From NCBI GenBank assembly GCA_934229725.1, contig CAKQDX010000001.1:186001-250000 (forward strand): DNA of 64,000 nt, given 5' to 3'. This document shows, in pieces, positions 43,123 through 51,805 of this stretch. Position numbers and translations under genes: made by a program. Source of the DNA: an uncultured Streptococcus sp. Lineage in GTDB: Bacteria; Bacillota; Bacilli; Lactobacillales; Streptococcaceae. How positions within the stretch are numbered: the first letter of the stretch is position 1; the number at the start of each line of letters is the position of its first letter. The notes below the pieces were generated by a model that saw nothing but the letters and a program-made list of their open reading frames with translations, did no database searches and was not told where the DNA came from.

Positions 43123-46100
43123 TTAAGAAATATCCACATAGCGTCTTGCACCGCTATAGGTTACATAAGACAACCAGGTGTGGCCATCGGCTGTAAGGAC
43201 CTTGTCATAGCGAACAGACATGCCTTTATCATAGTAGGCTAACTCTGGGCTTGCAACGCTTGGTTGAGCCTTGATAGAGCTAGGTTGGGTAAAGGTATAG
43301 GTGCCAGTTGCCGCTAGGCTTGGGCTTGCTGGTTGAGCAACTACTGTTGCCTTAGCATCAATGGCAATGTAACGGCGGTTGCCTCCATGGCTGATATAAG
43401 AGAGCCATGTATGACCATCTGCAGTCACCACTTTGTCATAGTTAACAGACATACCAGCATCATAGTAGGCTAACTCTGGACTTGCAACACTTGGTTCTGC
43501 TTTAATGCTAGAGCGTTCCTTGAAAGTATAGGTACCAGAAGATGGTGTACTTGGTTGAACTGGTTGTTCTACTGGTTTAGTCACACTTGTTGGTGCGATA
43601 GCTACATAGAAACGTTGTCCTGAATAACTGAGATAAGAAAGCCATGTATAGCCGTCATTATTGACAACCTTGTCATAGTTGACTGACATACCAGCATCGT
43701 AGTAGCTAACATCTGGGTTGGCTACCAAAGGCTGAGTCTTAATGCCAGTACGAGCGGTAAAGGTATATGAACCTGAAGCTGGAAGATTGTGGCGAGTTGC
43801 ATTTTGAACTGGAACAGTTGTACTAGTTCCTCCGATACCTACCATCTTACCATCTTGAACATAGTAGAGATGAACAATGTATTCGCCTGCTTCAGACTTA
43901 TGGTCACTAACATTAATACGAACCTTGTAGCTACCATCACTTTGTCTGTCAGCTTGGTGCCATACCAAATCGTCTTGGCCGTCTTTAACTGTCCAAACTG
44001 GAACACTGACGCCTTGGATAGCTTTATCACCACCAGAAACATTGGTGATATGAACGTCGAAACCAAGGTTAGAGAGATTTTCAATATTGATAGTACCACT
44101 TGGTTTGCTTTCTTGTTGAGCAAGTTTAGACACGGCTACATAACGGCGGTTCCCATTGTAGCTGAGGTAAGAAAGCCATTGATAACCATCACCACTGACA
44201 ATCTTGTCATAATTGACTGACATACCAGCATCATAGTAGGCCAACTCTGGACTTGCAACACTTGGTTCTGCTTTAATGCTAGAGCGTTCCTTGAAAGTAT
44301 AGGTGCCAGATGAAGGTGTACTTGGTTGGACTGGTTGTTCTACAGGTTTAGTCACGCTCGTTGGTGCGATAGCCACATAGAAACGATTTCCTGAATAGCT
44401 GAGGTAAGAAAGCCATGTATAGCCGTCATTATTGACAACCTTGTCATAGTTGACTGACATACCAGCATCGTAGTAGCTAACATCTGGGTTAGCTACCAAA
44501 GGTTGAGTCTTGATGCCAGTACGAGCGGTAAAAGTATAGGAACCTGAAGCTGGAAGGTTGTGGCGGGTTGCATTTTGAACTGGAACAGTTGTGCTAGTGC
44601 CTCCGATACCTACCATCTTACCGTCTTGAACATAGTAGAGATGGACAATGTATTCACCCGCTTCAGCCTTATGGTCACTAACATTGATACGAACCTTGTA
44701 GCTACCATCACTTTGTCTGTTCGCTTGGTGCCATACCAAATCGTCTTGGCCGTTTTTAACTGTCCAAACTGGAACACTTACGCCTTGAATAGCCTTGTCA
44801 CCACCAGAAACATTGGTGATATGAACGTCGAAACCAAGGTTAGAGAGGTTTTCAATATTGATAGTACCGCTTGGTTTGCTTTCTTGTTGAATAAGTTTAG
44901 ACACGGCTACATAACGGCGGTTGCCATTGTAGCTGAGGTAAGAAAGCCATTGGTAACCATCACCACTGACAATCTTGTCGTAGTTGACTGACATACCAGC
45001 ATCATAGTAGGCCAACTCTGGACTTGCGACGCTTGGTTCTGCCTTAATGCTAGAGCGTTCTTTGAAAGTGTAAGTTCCTGAGTCAGGAAGACTATAACTA
45101 GTTGTTGTATGAGTTTCTTCAACCTTAGCAGGAACTGTGTAAGTTGTGCCACCCACACCAACTAATTTACCATTAGTTTCAACATAGTAAAGATGAACAT
45201 TGTAGAGACCACGTTCATTCTTGTGGTCAGTTAGACTAACGTTAACCTTATAGTTACCATTGTTAAGACGAGTCGCATTGTACCAGATGATATCATCTTG
45301 ACCATTCTTTTCAGACCAGATTGGAACAGATACCCCGAGGACACCGTTTTGGTCTGAAACATTACTGATAACGACACTAAAGTCACCATTATCATAGCTT
45401 TCAATAGCGATATCGCCTCTTGGTTTAGCTACAGCCTCTACAGTAGCACCTAGGTCGACGTAACGACGAGTGCCATTGTATGACACATAAGAAATCCAAC
45501 GGTGGTTGTCCGCAAGCAAAGATCTATCATAGTTGACTGACATGCCTGGATCAAAATTGAACTCAGTCTTGGCAGTCAAGCTAGGTTGATTCTTCACATC
45601 TGCAACTTTAGTGAAGTAATAAGTGCCACGTTCAGCGATGGTTTCATCTCTAGTTGCCTCAGTGGTGCTACTAGTGTTTTCAGCCTTCAATGCTGCGATA
45701 TCAGCATAGTAGCGTTCATAGTCGTAACCAATGTAAGAAATCCATTGGTGATTATCTTTCTTCAAGACCTTGTCATAGATAACATGGTCGCCTGCACTAA
45801 AGACAAAGGTAGGTTTGATATCCATGATTGGCGCAGTACGAATTTCAGTTGTGCGACGGAAATAATAAGTACCATTTGATGGGATATCAAGAGAACCATC
45901 AGCAGTCACAGGACCATCCTCACCAGGTTGAGGAGTATCCACAGCTTCACGGTCAGTACCTATGGTTTCCGCTACTTCTGAAGTTGCTGAACGGTTGGTT
46001 TCACTAGCTACTTCAGAGCTAGCTACTGATGATACTTCAGAACGTGGACTAGCCACTTCTGATATAGAAACAGAAGCTTCAGCAGATGCAGAATGAGCAA

Positions 46101-46449
46101 CCTCTGCCGGTACTTCCAAAGAAGCAGCCTCGCTAGCCACTACACTACTAGCTTCAGAAGAGGCAACTTCACTGCTAGCAAGCTTAGGTCTTGGTGCTTC
46201 TGATCTTGACGCAGGTTCATTGAGAGCATCAGTAATAGCTTCTGAGGTAGTTTGATCTATTTGAGGTGCTTCAGAATGATTCACATAAACTTCATAATCC
46301 GTACTTGGACCTGTGCTATTGGCTTGTTCCTGAGCCAAAGCATGTCCACCAAGCAGCAAGCTCGCACCAATCAAGACTGATGCAGCTCCAAAAGAATATT
46401 TACGAATAGAATAACGTTGACGTTCCTTAAAAACATATGCCTTTCTCAT
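43123..46449 (-). CDS. Secreted YSIRK protein with eight SH3-like and three GBS-Bsp-like repeats
   Basis: 1108 residues from the ATG at 46449; a GTG five codons earlier has no better ribosome site. A YSIRK signal peptide (YSIRKYSFGAASVLIGASLL) and a long Ser/Ala/Glu-rich spacer (to about 190) come first. The rest is only repeats, in the order SH3-SH3-Bsp-SH3-Bsp-SH3-SH3-Bsp-SH3-SH3-SH3, ending RRYVDIS at the stop codon. There is no catalytic domain and no LPXTG. The SH3-like units match those of the VanY and CHAP proteins, so it may be a wall-binding scaffold, adhesin or competitor for the same ligand. The promoter has a TATACT -10 but not the paired TTATGA sites. A 771-bp internal tandem duplication is present. 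Confidence 0.85.
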   Translation of the reverse strand: MRKAYVFKERQRYSIRKYSFGAASVLIGASLLLGGHALAQEQANSTGPSTDYEVYVNHSEAPQIDQTTSEAITDALNEPASRSEAPRPKLASSEVASSEASSVVASEAASLEVPAEVAHSASAEASVSISEVASPRSEVSSVASSEVASETNRSATSEVAETIGTDREAVDTPQPGEDGPVTADGSLDIPSNGTYYFRRTTEIRTAPIMDIKPTFVFSAGDHVIYDKVLKKDNHQWISYIGYDYERYYADIAALKAENTSSTTEATRDETIAERGTYYFTKVADVKNQPSLTAKTEFNFDPGMSVNYDRSLLADNHRWISYVSYNGTRRYVDLGATVEAVAKPRGDIAIESYDNGDFSVVISNVSDQNGVLGVSVPIWSEKNGQDDIIWYNATRLNNGNYKVNVSLTDHKNERGLYNVHLYYVETNGKLVGVGGTTYTVPAKVEETHTTTSYSLPDSGTYTFKERSSIKAEPSVASPELAYYDAGMSVNYDKIVSGDGYQWLSYLSYNGNRRYVAVSKLIQQESKPSGTINIENLSNLGFDVHITNVSGGDKAIQGVSVPVWTVKNGQDDLVWHQANRQSDGSYKVRINVSDHKAEAGEYIVHLYYVQDGKMVGIGGTSTTVPVQNATRHNLPASGSYTFTARTGIKTQPLVANPDVSYYDAGMSVNYDKVVNNDGYTWLSYLSYSGNRFYVAIAPTSVTKPVEQPVQPSTPSSGTYTFKERSSIKAEPSVASPELAYYDAGMSVNYDKIVSGDGYQWLSYLSYNGNRRYVAVSKLAQQESKPSGTINIENLSNLGFDVHITNVSGGDKAIQGVSVPVWTVKDGQDDLVWHQADRQSDGSYKVRINVSDHKSEAGEYIVHLYYVQDGKMVGIGGTSTTVPVQNATRHNLPASGSYTFTARTGIKTQPLVANPDVSYYDAGMSVNYDKVVNNDGYTWLSYLSYSGQRFYVAIAPTSVTKPVEQPVQPSTPSSGTYTFKERSSIKAEPSVASPELAYYDAGMSVNYDKVVTADGHTWLSYISHGGNRRYIAIDAKATVVAQPASPSLAATGTYTFTQPSSIKAQPSVASPELAYYDKGMSVRYDKVLTADGHTWLSYVTYSGARRYVDIS
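43470..45030 (-). repeat. 771-bp tandem duplication (SH3-Bsp-SH3 module)
   Basis: Two direct copies offset by exactly 771 bp (257 codons). For example, the stretch encoding the LSYLSYSG...FYVAIAP region occurs near 43620 and 44391, and the start of the LPASGSYTFTARTG unit near 43787 and 44558. They differ at only scattered positions, pointing to recent duplication or gene conversion. Confidence 0.85.
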
Positions 46450-46701
46450 TTTGATCACTCTCACTTTCTAGGCTGTTTCATAAAATAATGGAACCTTTTT
46501 TACGCCTATAGTATACTTCTTTTAAAAATATTTTACAAGTATTTCATGTATATTACTAAGATTTCTAAAAAATATCATAGCTCCACGAAAATATAAGACA
46601 CTAGAACTAAGATTGCCAGAGAAAAAACAGCCAATTAGCCAACTTGCTACTATATAAAGACTGGCATATTTTCCTTCCTACCGTCATCACCCAACGAAAG
46701 C

Positions 46702-46735
46702 AAAAAAAGATAGGATTGTCATTCATCCTACCTTT
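46702..46735 (-). terminator. Terminator of alaS
   Basis: Hairpin AAGGTAGGAT / ATCCTATCTT with an eight-base loop, followed by TTTTT on the minus strand, about 28 bp after the alaS stop. The remaining sequence 46465-46700 is AT-rich and holds the TATACT -10 of the upstream surface gene (46511-46516) but no gene. Confidence 0.85.
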
Positions 46736-46762
46736 TTAAGTTTGTTCGATTTGTATAATATC

Positions 46763-49381
46763 TTAGAGTTGTTCTGCTACTGCTGAGAGAAGATCTTGGA
46801 TACCGTTAGCATCGCTACCACCGGCCATGGCCATATCTGGTTTACCACCACCACGACCTGACACGATTGGTGCCAGAACCTTGATAACATTACCTGCGTG
46901 AACGTCTTTAGACTTGCTTGCTACGAGGACATTAACTTTTTCACCGATGTGAGCTGCAAGGACAAGGACATCAGAGTAGTCTGCTTGTTTCCATTGGTCA
47001 GCAAAGGTACGAAGGGCACCTGCATCAGAAACTTCCACTTGACTAGCAATGTAACGAACACCGTTGGCTTCTTTAACGTCTTTGAAAACATCACCAGCTG
47101 CTGCAGCTGCTGCTTTTTCTTTAAGAGCAGCATTTTCTTTTTGAAGAGCATGCAACTGTTCTTGAAGGCTAGCCACCTTGTTAGGTACTTCTTTCAATTG
47201 TGGTGCCTTAAGTGTTGCTGCGATTTCCTTAAGAGCATCTTCTTCTTCACGGTAAGCGAGGTAAGCTTCACGTGATGTTACTGCCAAGATACGACGTGTT
47301 CCTGAACCGATACCTTCTTCTTTGACAATCTTGAACATACCGATTTCAGCAGTGTTGGCAACGTGAGTACCACCACAAAGCTCAACAGAGTAATCTCCGA
47401 TTGAAACGACACGTACATTCTTACCATATTTCTCACCAAAGAGGGCCATAGCTCCCATTGATTTAGCAGTGTCAATATCTGTTTCGATCGTTGTTACTGG
47501 AGTAGCTTTCCAGATTTCTTCATTAACTTGTTCTTCGATAGCACGCAATTCTTCTGGAGTTACAGCCTCGAAGTGAGTAAAGTCGAAACGCAAGAATTCT
47601 TGTTCGTTAAGTGAACCAGCTTGGACCGCATGGTTACCGATAATATTGTGAAGGGCAGCGTGCAAGAGGTGAGTTGCTGTGTGGTTCTTCATGACACGAT
47701 GACGACGTGTATGATCAATTTCAAGTTTATAGTTAGCACCGACTACAAGTTCACCTTCAACCTCAACGGTATGAAGAGGTTGACCATTTGGTGCACGTTG
47801 GACATCAACCACACGTGCCACGACTGTACCAGCTGCATCTGAGATAGTACCGTGGTCGGCTACTTGTCCACCCATTTCGGCGTAGAATGGTGTTTGTTCA
47901 AAGACAAGGAGGGCTTGACCAGAATTTACAGTATCATGACGGGCATCATCAGCAACGATCACGCTCAAACGGCTTTCTGCAGCTTCATCTTCATACAAGA
48001 ACTCAGATGGTTCTGTGATGTTGGCGAGTGTTTCATTTTGCATACCCATAGAACCCCCTTTAACGACGCTAGCACGCGCACGTTCTTGCTGTTCTTTCAT
48101 GGCAGCTTTGAAACCTTCATGGTCAATCTTGAAGCCTTCGTCTTCAGCCAATTCTTCTGTCAATTCCACTGGGAATCCGTAAGTATCGTAAAGTTTGAAG
48201 ATGTCTTTACCTTCAAGCGTATCTTTACCAGATTTCTTAAGGTTAGCAAGAAGCTCATCAAGCATGCTTGAACCTGCATCGATAGTACGTGCAAAGGTTT
48301 CTTCTTCACGTTTAACGATTTTTTCGATAAAGTCTTTCTTTTCAAGAACTTCTGGGTAATAGCTTTCCATGATTTTACCAACTGTTGGAACAAGTTTGTA
48401 CAAGAAAGCATCAGAAATACCGAGACGACGACCGTGCATTACAGCACGACGGAGAAGACGACGAAGGACATAACCACGACCTTCATTACCTGGAAGGGCA
48501 CCATCACCAATAGCAAAGGCCAATGAACGAATGTGGTCAGCGATGACCTTGAAGCTCATATTGTCCCCATCAGGATCGTAAGTCTTGCCAGACATTTTTT
48601 CGATTTCACGAATGATAGGCATGAAGAGGTCAGTTTCAAAGTTTGTTTTAGCCCCTTGCATTACGGCTACAAGACGTTCAAGACCTGCGCCCGTATCAAT
48701 GTTTTTATTAGGAAGTTCCTTGTATTCTGAACGAGGAACAGCTGGGTCTGCGTTGAATTGTGACAAAACGATGTTCCAAATTTCAATGTAACGGTCGTTT
48801 TCAATATCTTCTTCAAGCAAACGGATACCAATATTATCAGGGTCAAAGTCTTCTCCACGGTCGAAGAAGATTTCAGTATCTGGTCCTGAAGGTCCAGCAC
48901 CGATTTCCCAGAAGTTATCCTCAATTGGAATCAAGTGACTTGGTTCAACACCACAAGCAATCCAACGGTTGTATGAATCTTTATCATCTGGGTAGTAAGT
49001 CATGTAAAGTTTGTCTTTTGGAAAATCAAACCACTCTGGGCTTGTCAAAAGCTCATAACCCCATGTGATAGCTTCATCACGGAAGTAGTCACCAACTGAG
49101 AAGTTACCAAGCATTTCAAACATTGTGTGGTGACGAGCTGTCTTACCAACGTTTTCAATATCGTTGGTACGGATAGCTTTTTGTGAGTTGGTGATACGTG
49201 GATTTTCAGGAATCACTGAACCATCAAAATATTTCTTCAAAGTGGCAACCCCTGAGTTAATCCAAAGAAGGGTTGGGTCGTTAACTGGAATCAAGTTAGC
49301 TGATGGTTCAACAGCGTGACCTTTTGATTTCCAGAAATCAAGCCACATTTGACGAATTTGTGCTGAAGTAAGTTGTTTCAT
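46763..49381 (-). CDS. alaS: Alanyl-tRNA synthetase
   Basis: Charges tRNA-Ala and edits mischarged Ser/Gly. The 872-residue class II synthetase has the N-terminal catalytic domain (QIRQMWLDFWKSKGH, HHTMFEMLGNFSVGDYF). The editing domain has HTATHLLHAALH and CGGTHVANTAEIG, containing the zinc-type His/Cys set. The C-terminal C-Ala domain has GGRGGGKPDMAMAGG-type glycine-rich sequence. It is controlled by an alanine-type T-box leader and has its own terminator. Confidence 0.98.
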   Translation of the reverse strand: MKQLTSAQIRQMWLDFWKSKGHAVEPSANLIPVNDPTLLWINSGVATLKKYFDGSVIPENPRITNSQKAIRTNDIENVGKTARHHTMFEMLGNFSVGDYFRDEAITWGYELLTSPEWFDFPKDKLYMTYYPDDKDSYNRWIACGVEPSHLIPIEDNFWEIGAGPSGPDTEIFFDRGEDFDPDNIGIRLLEEDIENDRYIEIWNIVLSQFNADPAVPRSEYKELPNKNIDTGAGLERLVAVMQGAKTNFETDLFMPIIREIEKMSGKTYDPDGDNMSFKVIADHIRSLAFAIGDGALPGNEGRGYVLRRLLRRAVMHGRRLGISDAFLYKLVPTVGKIMESYYPEVLEKKDFIEKIVKREEETFARTIDAGSSMLDELLANLKKSGKDTLEGKDIFKLYDTYGFPVELTEELAEDEGFKIDHEGFKAAMKEQQERARASVVKGGSMGMQNETLANITEPSEFLYEDEAAESRLSVIVADDARHDTVNSGQALLVFEQTPFYAEMGGQVADHGTISDAAGTVVARVVDVQRAPNGQPLHTVEVEGELVVGANYKLEIDHTRRHRVMKNHTATHLLHAALHNIIGNHAVQAGSLNEQEFLRFDFTHFEAVTPEELRAIEEQVNEEIWKATPVTTIETDIDTAKSMGAMALFGEKYGKNVRVVSIGDYSVELCGGTHVANTAEIGMFKIVKEEGIGSGTRRILAVTSREAYLAYREEEDALKEIAATLKAPQLKEVPNKVASLQEQLHALQKENAALKEKAAAAAAGDVFKDVKEANGVRYIASQVEVSDAGALRTFADQWKQADYSDVLVLAAHIGEKVNVLVASKSKDVHAGNVIKVLAPIVSGRGGGKPDMAMAGGSDANGIQDLLSAVAEQL

Positions 49382-49419
49382 TGTTTCTCCTTAATTATTC
49401 TTAATTGATACCATTTAGA

Positions 49420-49667
49420 AAATACTAAAAGAATAAAAGACAAGACCACTAAACGAAGGGCGACGTGAACCGCGGTACCACCTTCATTCAATGACCTTGT
49501 CATTCTTATTTTTCTTAAATTGTAAACTTTGAGTAGCAAGTAACCCCATCCGTCCATGGCTCGCAGCGACCGCCATTTTTCTGTATCCGAAGTAATGATT
49601 ACCTTTCTCAAAGGGAAGACTCAGAGTTTCCTAATCTTAAAACTCTTCGTTACTTTCCATTTTAACG
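49420..49667 (-). promoter_or_regulatory. Alanine T-box riboswitch of alaS
   Basis: The T-box core GGTGGTACCGCGG lies at 49470-49482 on the minus strand. Stem I runs from about 49660 to 49535, and the 3' side of the specifier loop reads TTGCTACTC, giving specifier GCU (Ala), in agreement with alaS downstream. Uncharged tRNA-Ala should favour the antiterminator. The reading frame across this region (to 49611) is not coding. Confidence 0.93.
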
Positions 49668-49687
49668 TGTTTTAGGTCTTAGGTCAA

Positions 49688-49708
49688 GTTGATAGCAACA
49701 TTATCAAC
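49688..49708 (-). terminator. Hairpin after prsA
   Basis: Perfect 7-bp arms GTTGATA / TATCAAC with a seven-base loop, 14 bp after the prsA stop. No T run follows, so it is a weak terminator at best. It may protect the 3' end or overlap the alaS promoter. Confidence 0.45.
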
Positions 49709-49721
49709 TCTAACTTGTGAT

Positions 49722-50864
49722 TTATTTGCTAGAGCTTGAAGTTGAACTTGATGAAGCTCCAGAACCAGTCACATACTGGTCAAGAATTGCACTAAAGGAC
49801 TTATCAACAACCTTAACATTGTATTTTTTAAGGACCTTGGTAATGACTGAGTTAGTGAAGTTAGTATCAGCTTTCTTGCCATTGATGATCACTTTAGTCA
49901 AATCATCCTTGTAGTTTTTCCAATCTGCATTTTTATCAGATTTTGAAACAGTCTTAACGATGTAATAAGTAGCTGCACCTGTTGAGCTGTTTGAAACTGT
50001 GACTACATCAGAAACAGCATTGGCATCTTGCTTGAAGGCTGCTGTCAAAACGTCTGTTGGGAAGTCTTGAGATGCTGAGTTAACTGTCTTAGAGTTCACT
50101 TCCAAGCTGTTATCTTTAGCGACTTGTGAGAAGTCTGCGCCTTCTGCTTTAGCTTCAGAGTCAACCTTATCAGCTACTGCCTTATCAGTTGTTGAAACGA
50201 CTTGAACTTCTGTATTTGGTGTGTAGTTGTCATAAGCAGCCTTGTAGTTTGCTTCTGTCAAATCTTTTTGAGCGGCTTGGTTAACAGCATACTCAACCAA
50301 TTTTTGCGTACGGATTTGTGTACGATATGACTCTTCTGTTTGACCATAAGCTGCAAGAACTTGTGAGAATTGTTCTCCATACTGTTCTGAAGCTTGTTTG
50401 TAGGCTTTATCAACGTCTTCTTTGCTGACCTTGCTACCGTATTCTTTTTCAAGAGCTTTTTGCAACGTTGCGCTCAAAACACTTTGTTGCGTTTGGCTGC
50501 TACCTTTAAGGGAATCAAACACATCACCAACAGTGACAGTATCACCCTTCATAGATACCAAAGTTGTTTCTTCAGTTGTTTTGTTCCCAAGAGAAACATA
50601 TGTAATCCCTGCACCAACAAGAGCTGAAACAGCTACGAGGGCAAGGCCTCCGAGGAAGCGACCACCTGAGCTTGTTTTACCAGCATCACGTGTTTTCTTA
50701 GTCTTAGCACGTTTAGCTTTTTCTTTTGCTTTTTCACTAGCGAGGGCGATGCTTTCCTCTTCTTCTTTTTGGCGATCAAGCTCCTCTTGTTCTGCGTCTT
50801 TGTCTGCTACAACCTCTTCAACAGTTTCTTCAGTTGACTCAAGGTTTTCATTTTCTTTAGCCAT
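49722..50864 (-). CDS. prsA: PrsA-like peptidyl-prolyl isomerase / foldase, membrane-anchored without lipobox
   Basis: 380 residues. The gene occupies the prsA position of the coiA-pepF-methyltransferase-prsA cluster. The C-terminal part is SurA/PrsA-like: VTVGDVFDSLKG, an N-terminal chaperone helix bundle, and a parvulin-like middle (about 210-310) that looks divergent. Unlike lipoprotein PrsA, the protein begins with about 70 charged residues (Glu/Lys-rich). A single transmembrane helix (about 71-91, GGLALVAVSALVGAGITYV) contains no cysteine, so lipidation is impossible. It would be a bitopic protein with an N-terminal cytosolic tail and an outside foldase domain. The C-terminus is a Ser/Thr tract. 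The function in folding of secreted proteins is inferred. Confidence 0.82.
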   Translation of the reverse strand: MAKENENLESTEETVEEVVADKDAEQEELDRQKEEEESIALASEKAKEKAKRAKTKKTRDAGKTSSGGRFLGGLALVAVSALVGAGITYVSLGNKTTEETTLVSMKGDTVTVGDVFDSLKGSSQTQQSVLSATLQKALEKEYGSKVSKEDVDKAYKQASEQYGEQFSQVLAAYGQTEESYRTQIRTQKLVEYAVNQAAQKDLTEANYKAAYDNYTPNTEVQVVSTTDKAVADKVDSEAKAEGADFSQVAKDNSLEVNSKTVNSASQDFPTDVLTAAFKQDANAVSDVVTVSNSSTGAATYYIVKTVSKSDKNADWKNYKDDLTKVIINGKKADTNFTNSVITKVLKKYNVKVVDKSFSAILDQYVTGSGASSSSTSSSSK

Positions 50865-50925
50865 TCTATCTACTCCTTAAATTGTCAATATCTTTGTTAT
50901 TATACCACACTTACTTAAATATTGC

Positions 50926-51633
50926 TTAATCTGGCAAGATAATATTTTCAGAATTTTTCCTAAGCATAAGAAGTCCGTCACTCATGGGTACCAAACTAGC
51001 AGTCAAACCAGGGTTATCTAAAGTCGCATCAAAAAGACGATGCAGACCACGGTAGATGGTGCGCTGACCACGACGAACTTCCATGATGTCTTTAGCGATG
51101 TCTCCTCCTTGGAAAATATCATCAAAAACGATAATCCCTCCTACCTTGAGGCGCTTGAGGATTTCTGGTAGAAAGACGATGTATTTAGACTTGGCTGAGT
51201 CCATAAAGACAAAATCATAATCGGTGTCTAAGTCCTGCAACACCTCAGCAGCATCCCCTTCAACCAAGGTAATTTGTTGGCGACTGTCATACTTGGCTAG
51301 ATTTTCCTTGGCAAAGCCAATCATTTCCTCGTTACGATCAACGGTTGTAATCTGAGCATTAGGTGCATACTCAGCCATAAGGAGGGCTGAAAAACCGATA
51401 GCTGTGCCGACCTCCAGGATTTTCTTAGGCTGCAAGGTCTGCAACAAAAATCGAAAGTAGGCGACAACCTCAGGCTGAATGATAGGAATGTTCTCCTTAC
51501 GAGCAAAGACTTCCAATTCTGCCAAATGTCCTGTATTTTCCTGAAGATGCGTTCGCATGTAGTCTACGATATCCTTGTTAACTACTGGGCGACGCATATT
51601 GTGATTTGCATTTTTACTATATGATTTAACCAT
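50926..51633 (-). CDS. O-methyltransferase family protein, probable TrmR
   Basis: A 235-residue class I SAM-dependent methyltransferase. The SAM-binding loop is ILEVGTAIGFSALLMAEYAP, followed by TTVDRNEEMIGFAKENL, then DYDFVFMDSAKSKY with metal-binding Asp, and IVFDDIFQGG. This is the COG4122 family. Its Bacillus member YrrM/TrmR methylates 5-hydroxyuridine in tRNA wobble positions, so that role is likely but not certain. The gene lies between pepF and prsA. The translation signals are odd: no Shine-Dalgarno, and a TATAAT box ends seven bases before the ATG, just after a strong hairpin. Confidence 0.85.
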   Translation of the reverse strand: MVKSYSKNANHNMRRPVVNKDIVDYMRTHLQENTGHLAELEVFARKENIPIIQPEVVAYFRFLLQTLQPKKILEVGTAIGFSALLMAEYAPNAQITTVDRNEEMIGFAKENLAKYDSRQQITLVEGDAAEVLQDLDTDYDFVFMDSAKSKYIVFLPEILKRLKVGGIIVFDDIFQGGDIAKDIMEVRRGQRTIYRGLHRLFDATLDNPGLTASLVPMSDGLLMLRKNSENIILPD

Positions 51634-51647
51634 GTGTCTTATTATAT

Positions 51648-51676
51648 AAAAAATCCCTAGCGAGTGCTAGAGATTT
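51648..51676 (-). terminator. Terminator between pepF and the methyltransferase
   Basis: Minus-strand hairpin AAATCTCTAGC-ACTC-GCTAGGGATTT followed by TTT, 15 bp before the methyltransferase ATG and 130 bp after the pepF stop. The sequence between it and pepF shows no other feature. Confidence 0.75.
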
Positions 51677-51805
51677 TGATTGAAGACCAAGTCTTTTTAA
51701 AACTTTCCTCAGCCATAAAGGCCATAAGATTCTTTAATGCCTTTACCTGTTTGTTCAAGAAAAATCATCCTGATCAGAAAGATTTTCTCTTATTGGAACT
51801 TCTCT

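Noticed and set aside
46450..46640. LytTR-like paired TTATGA sites upstream of the eight-SH3 surface gene
   Set aside because: The -10 TATACT is there, but only ATGA-type half-matches at a 31-bp period; the geometry differs from the two matching promoters.
49378..49611. 77-codon open frame upstream of alaS on the minus strand
   Set aside because: It lies across the alanine T-box leader, including the invariant T-box core, and lacks a ribosome site.
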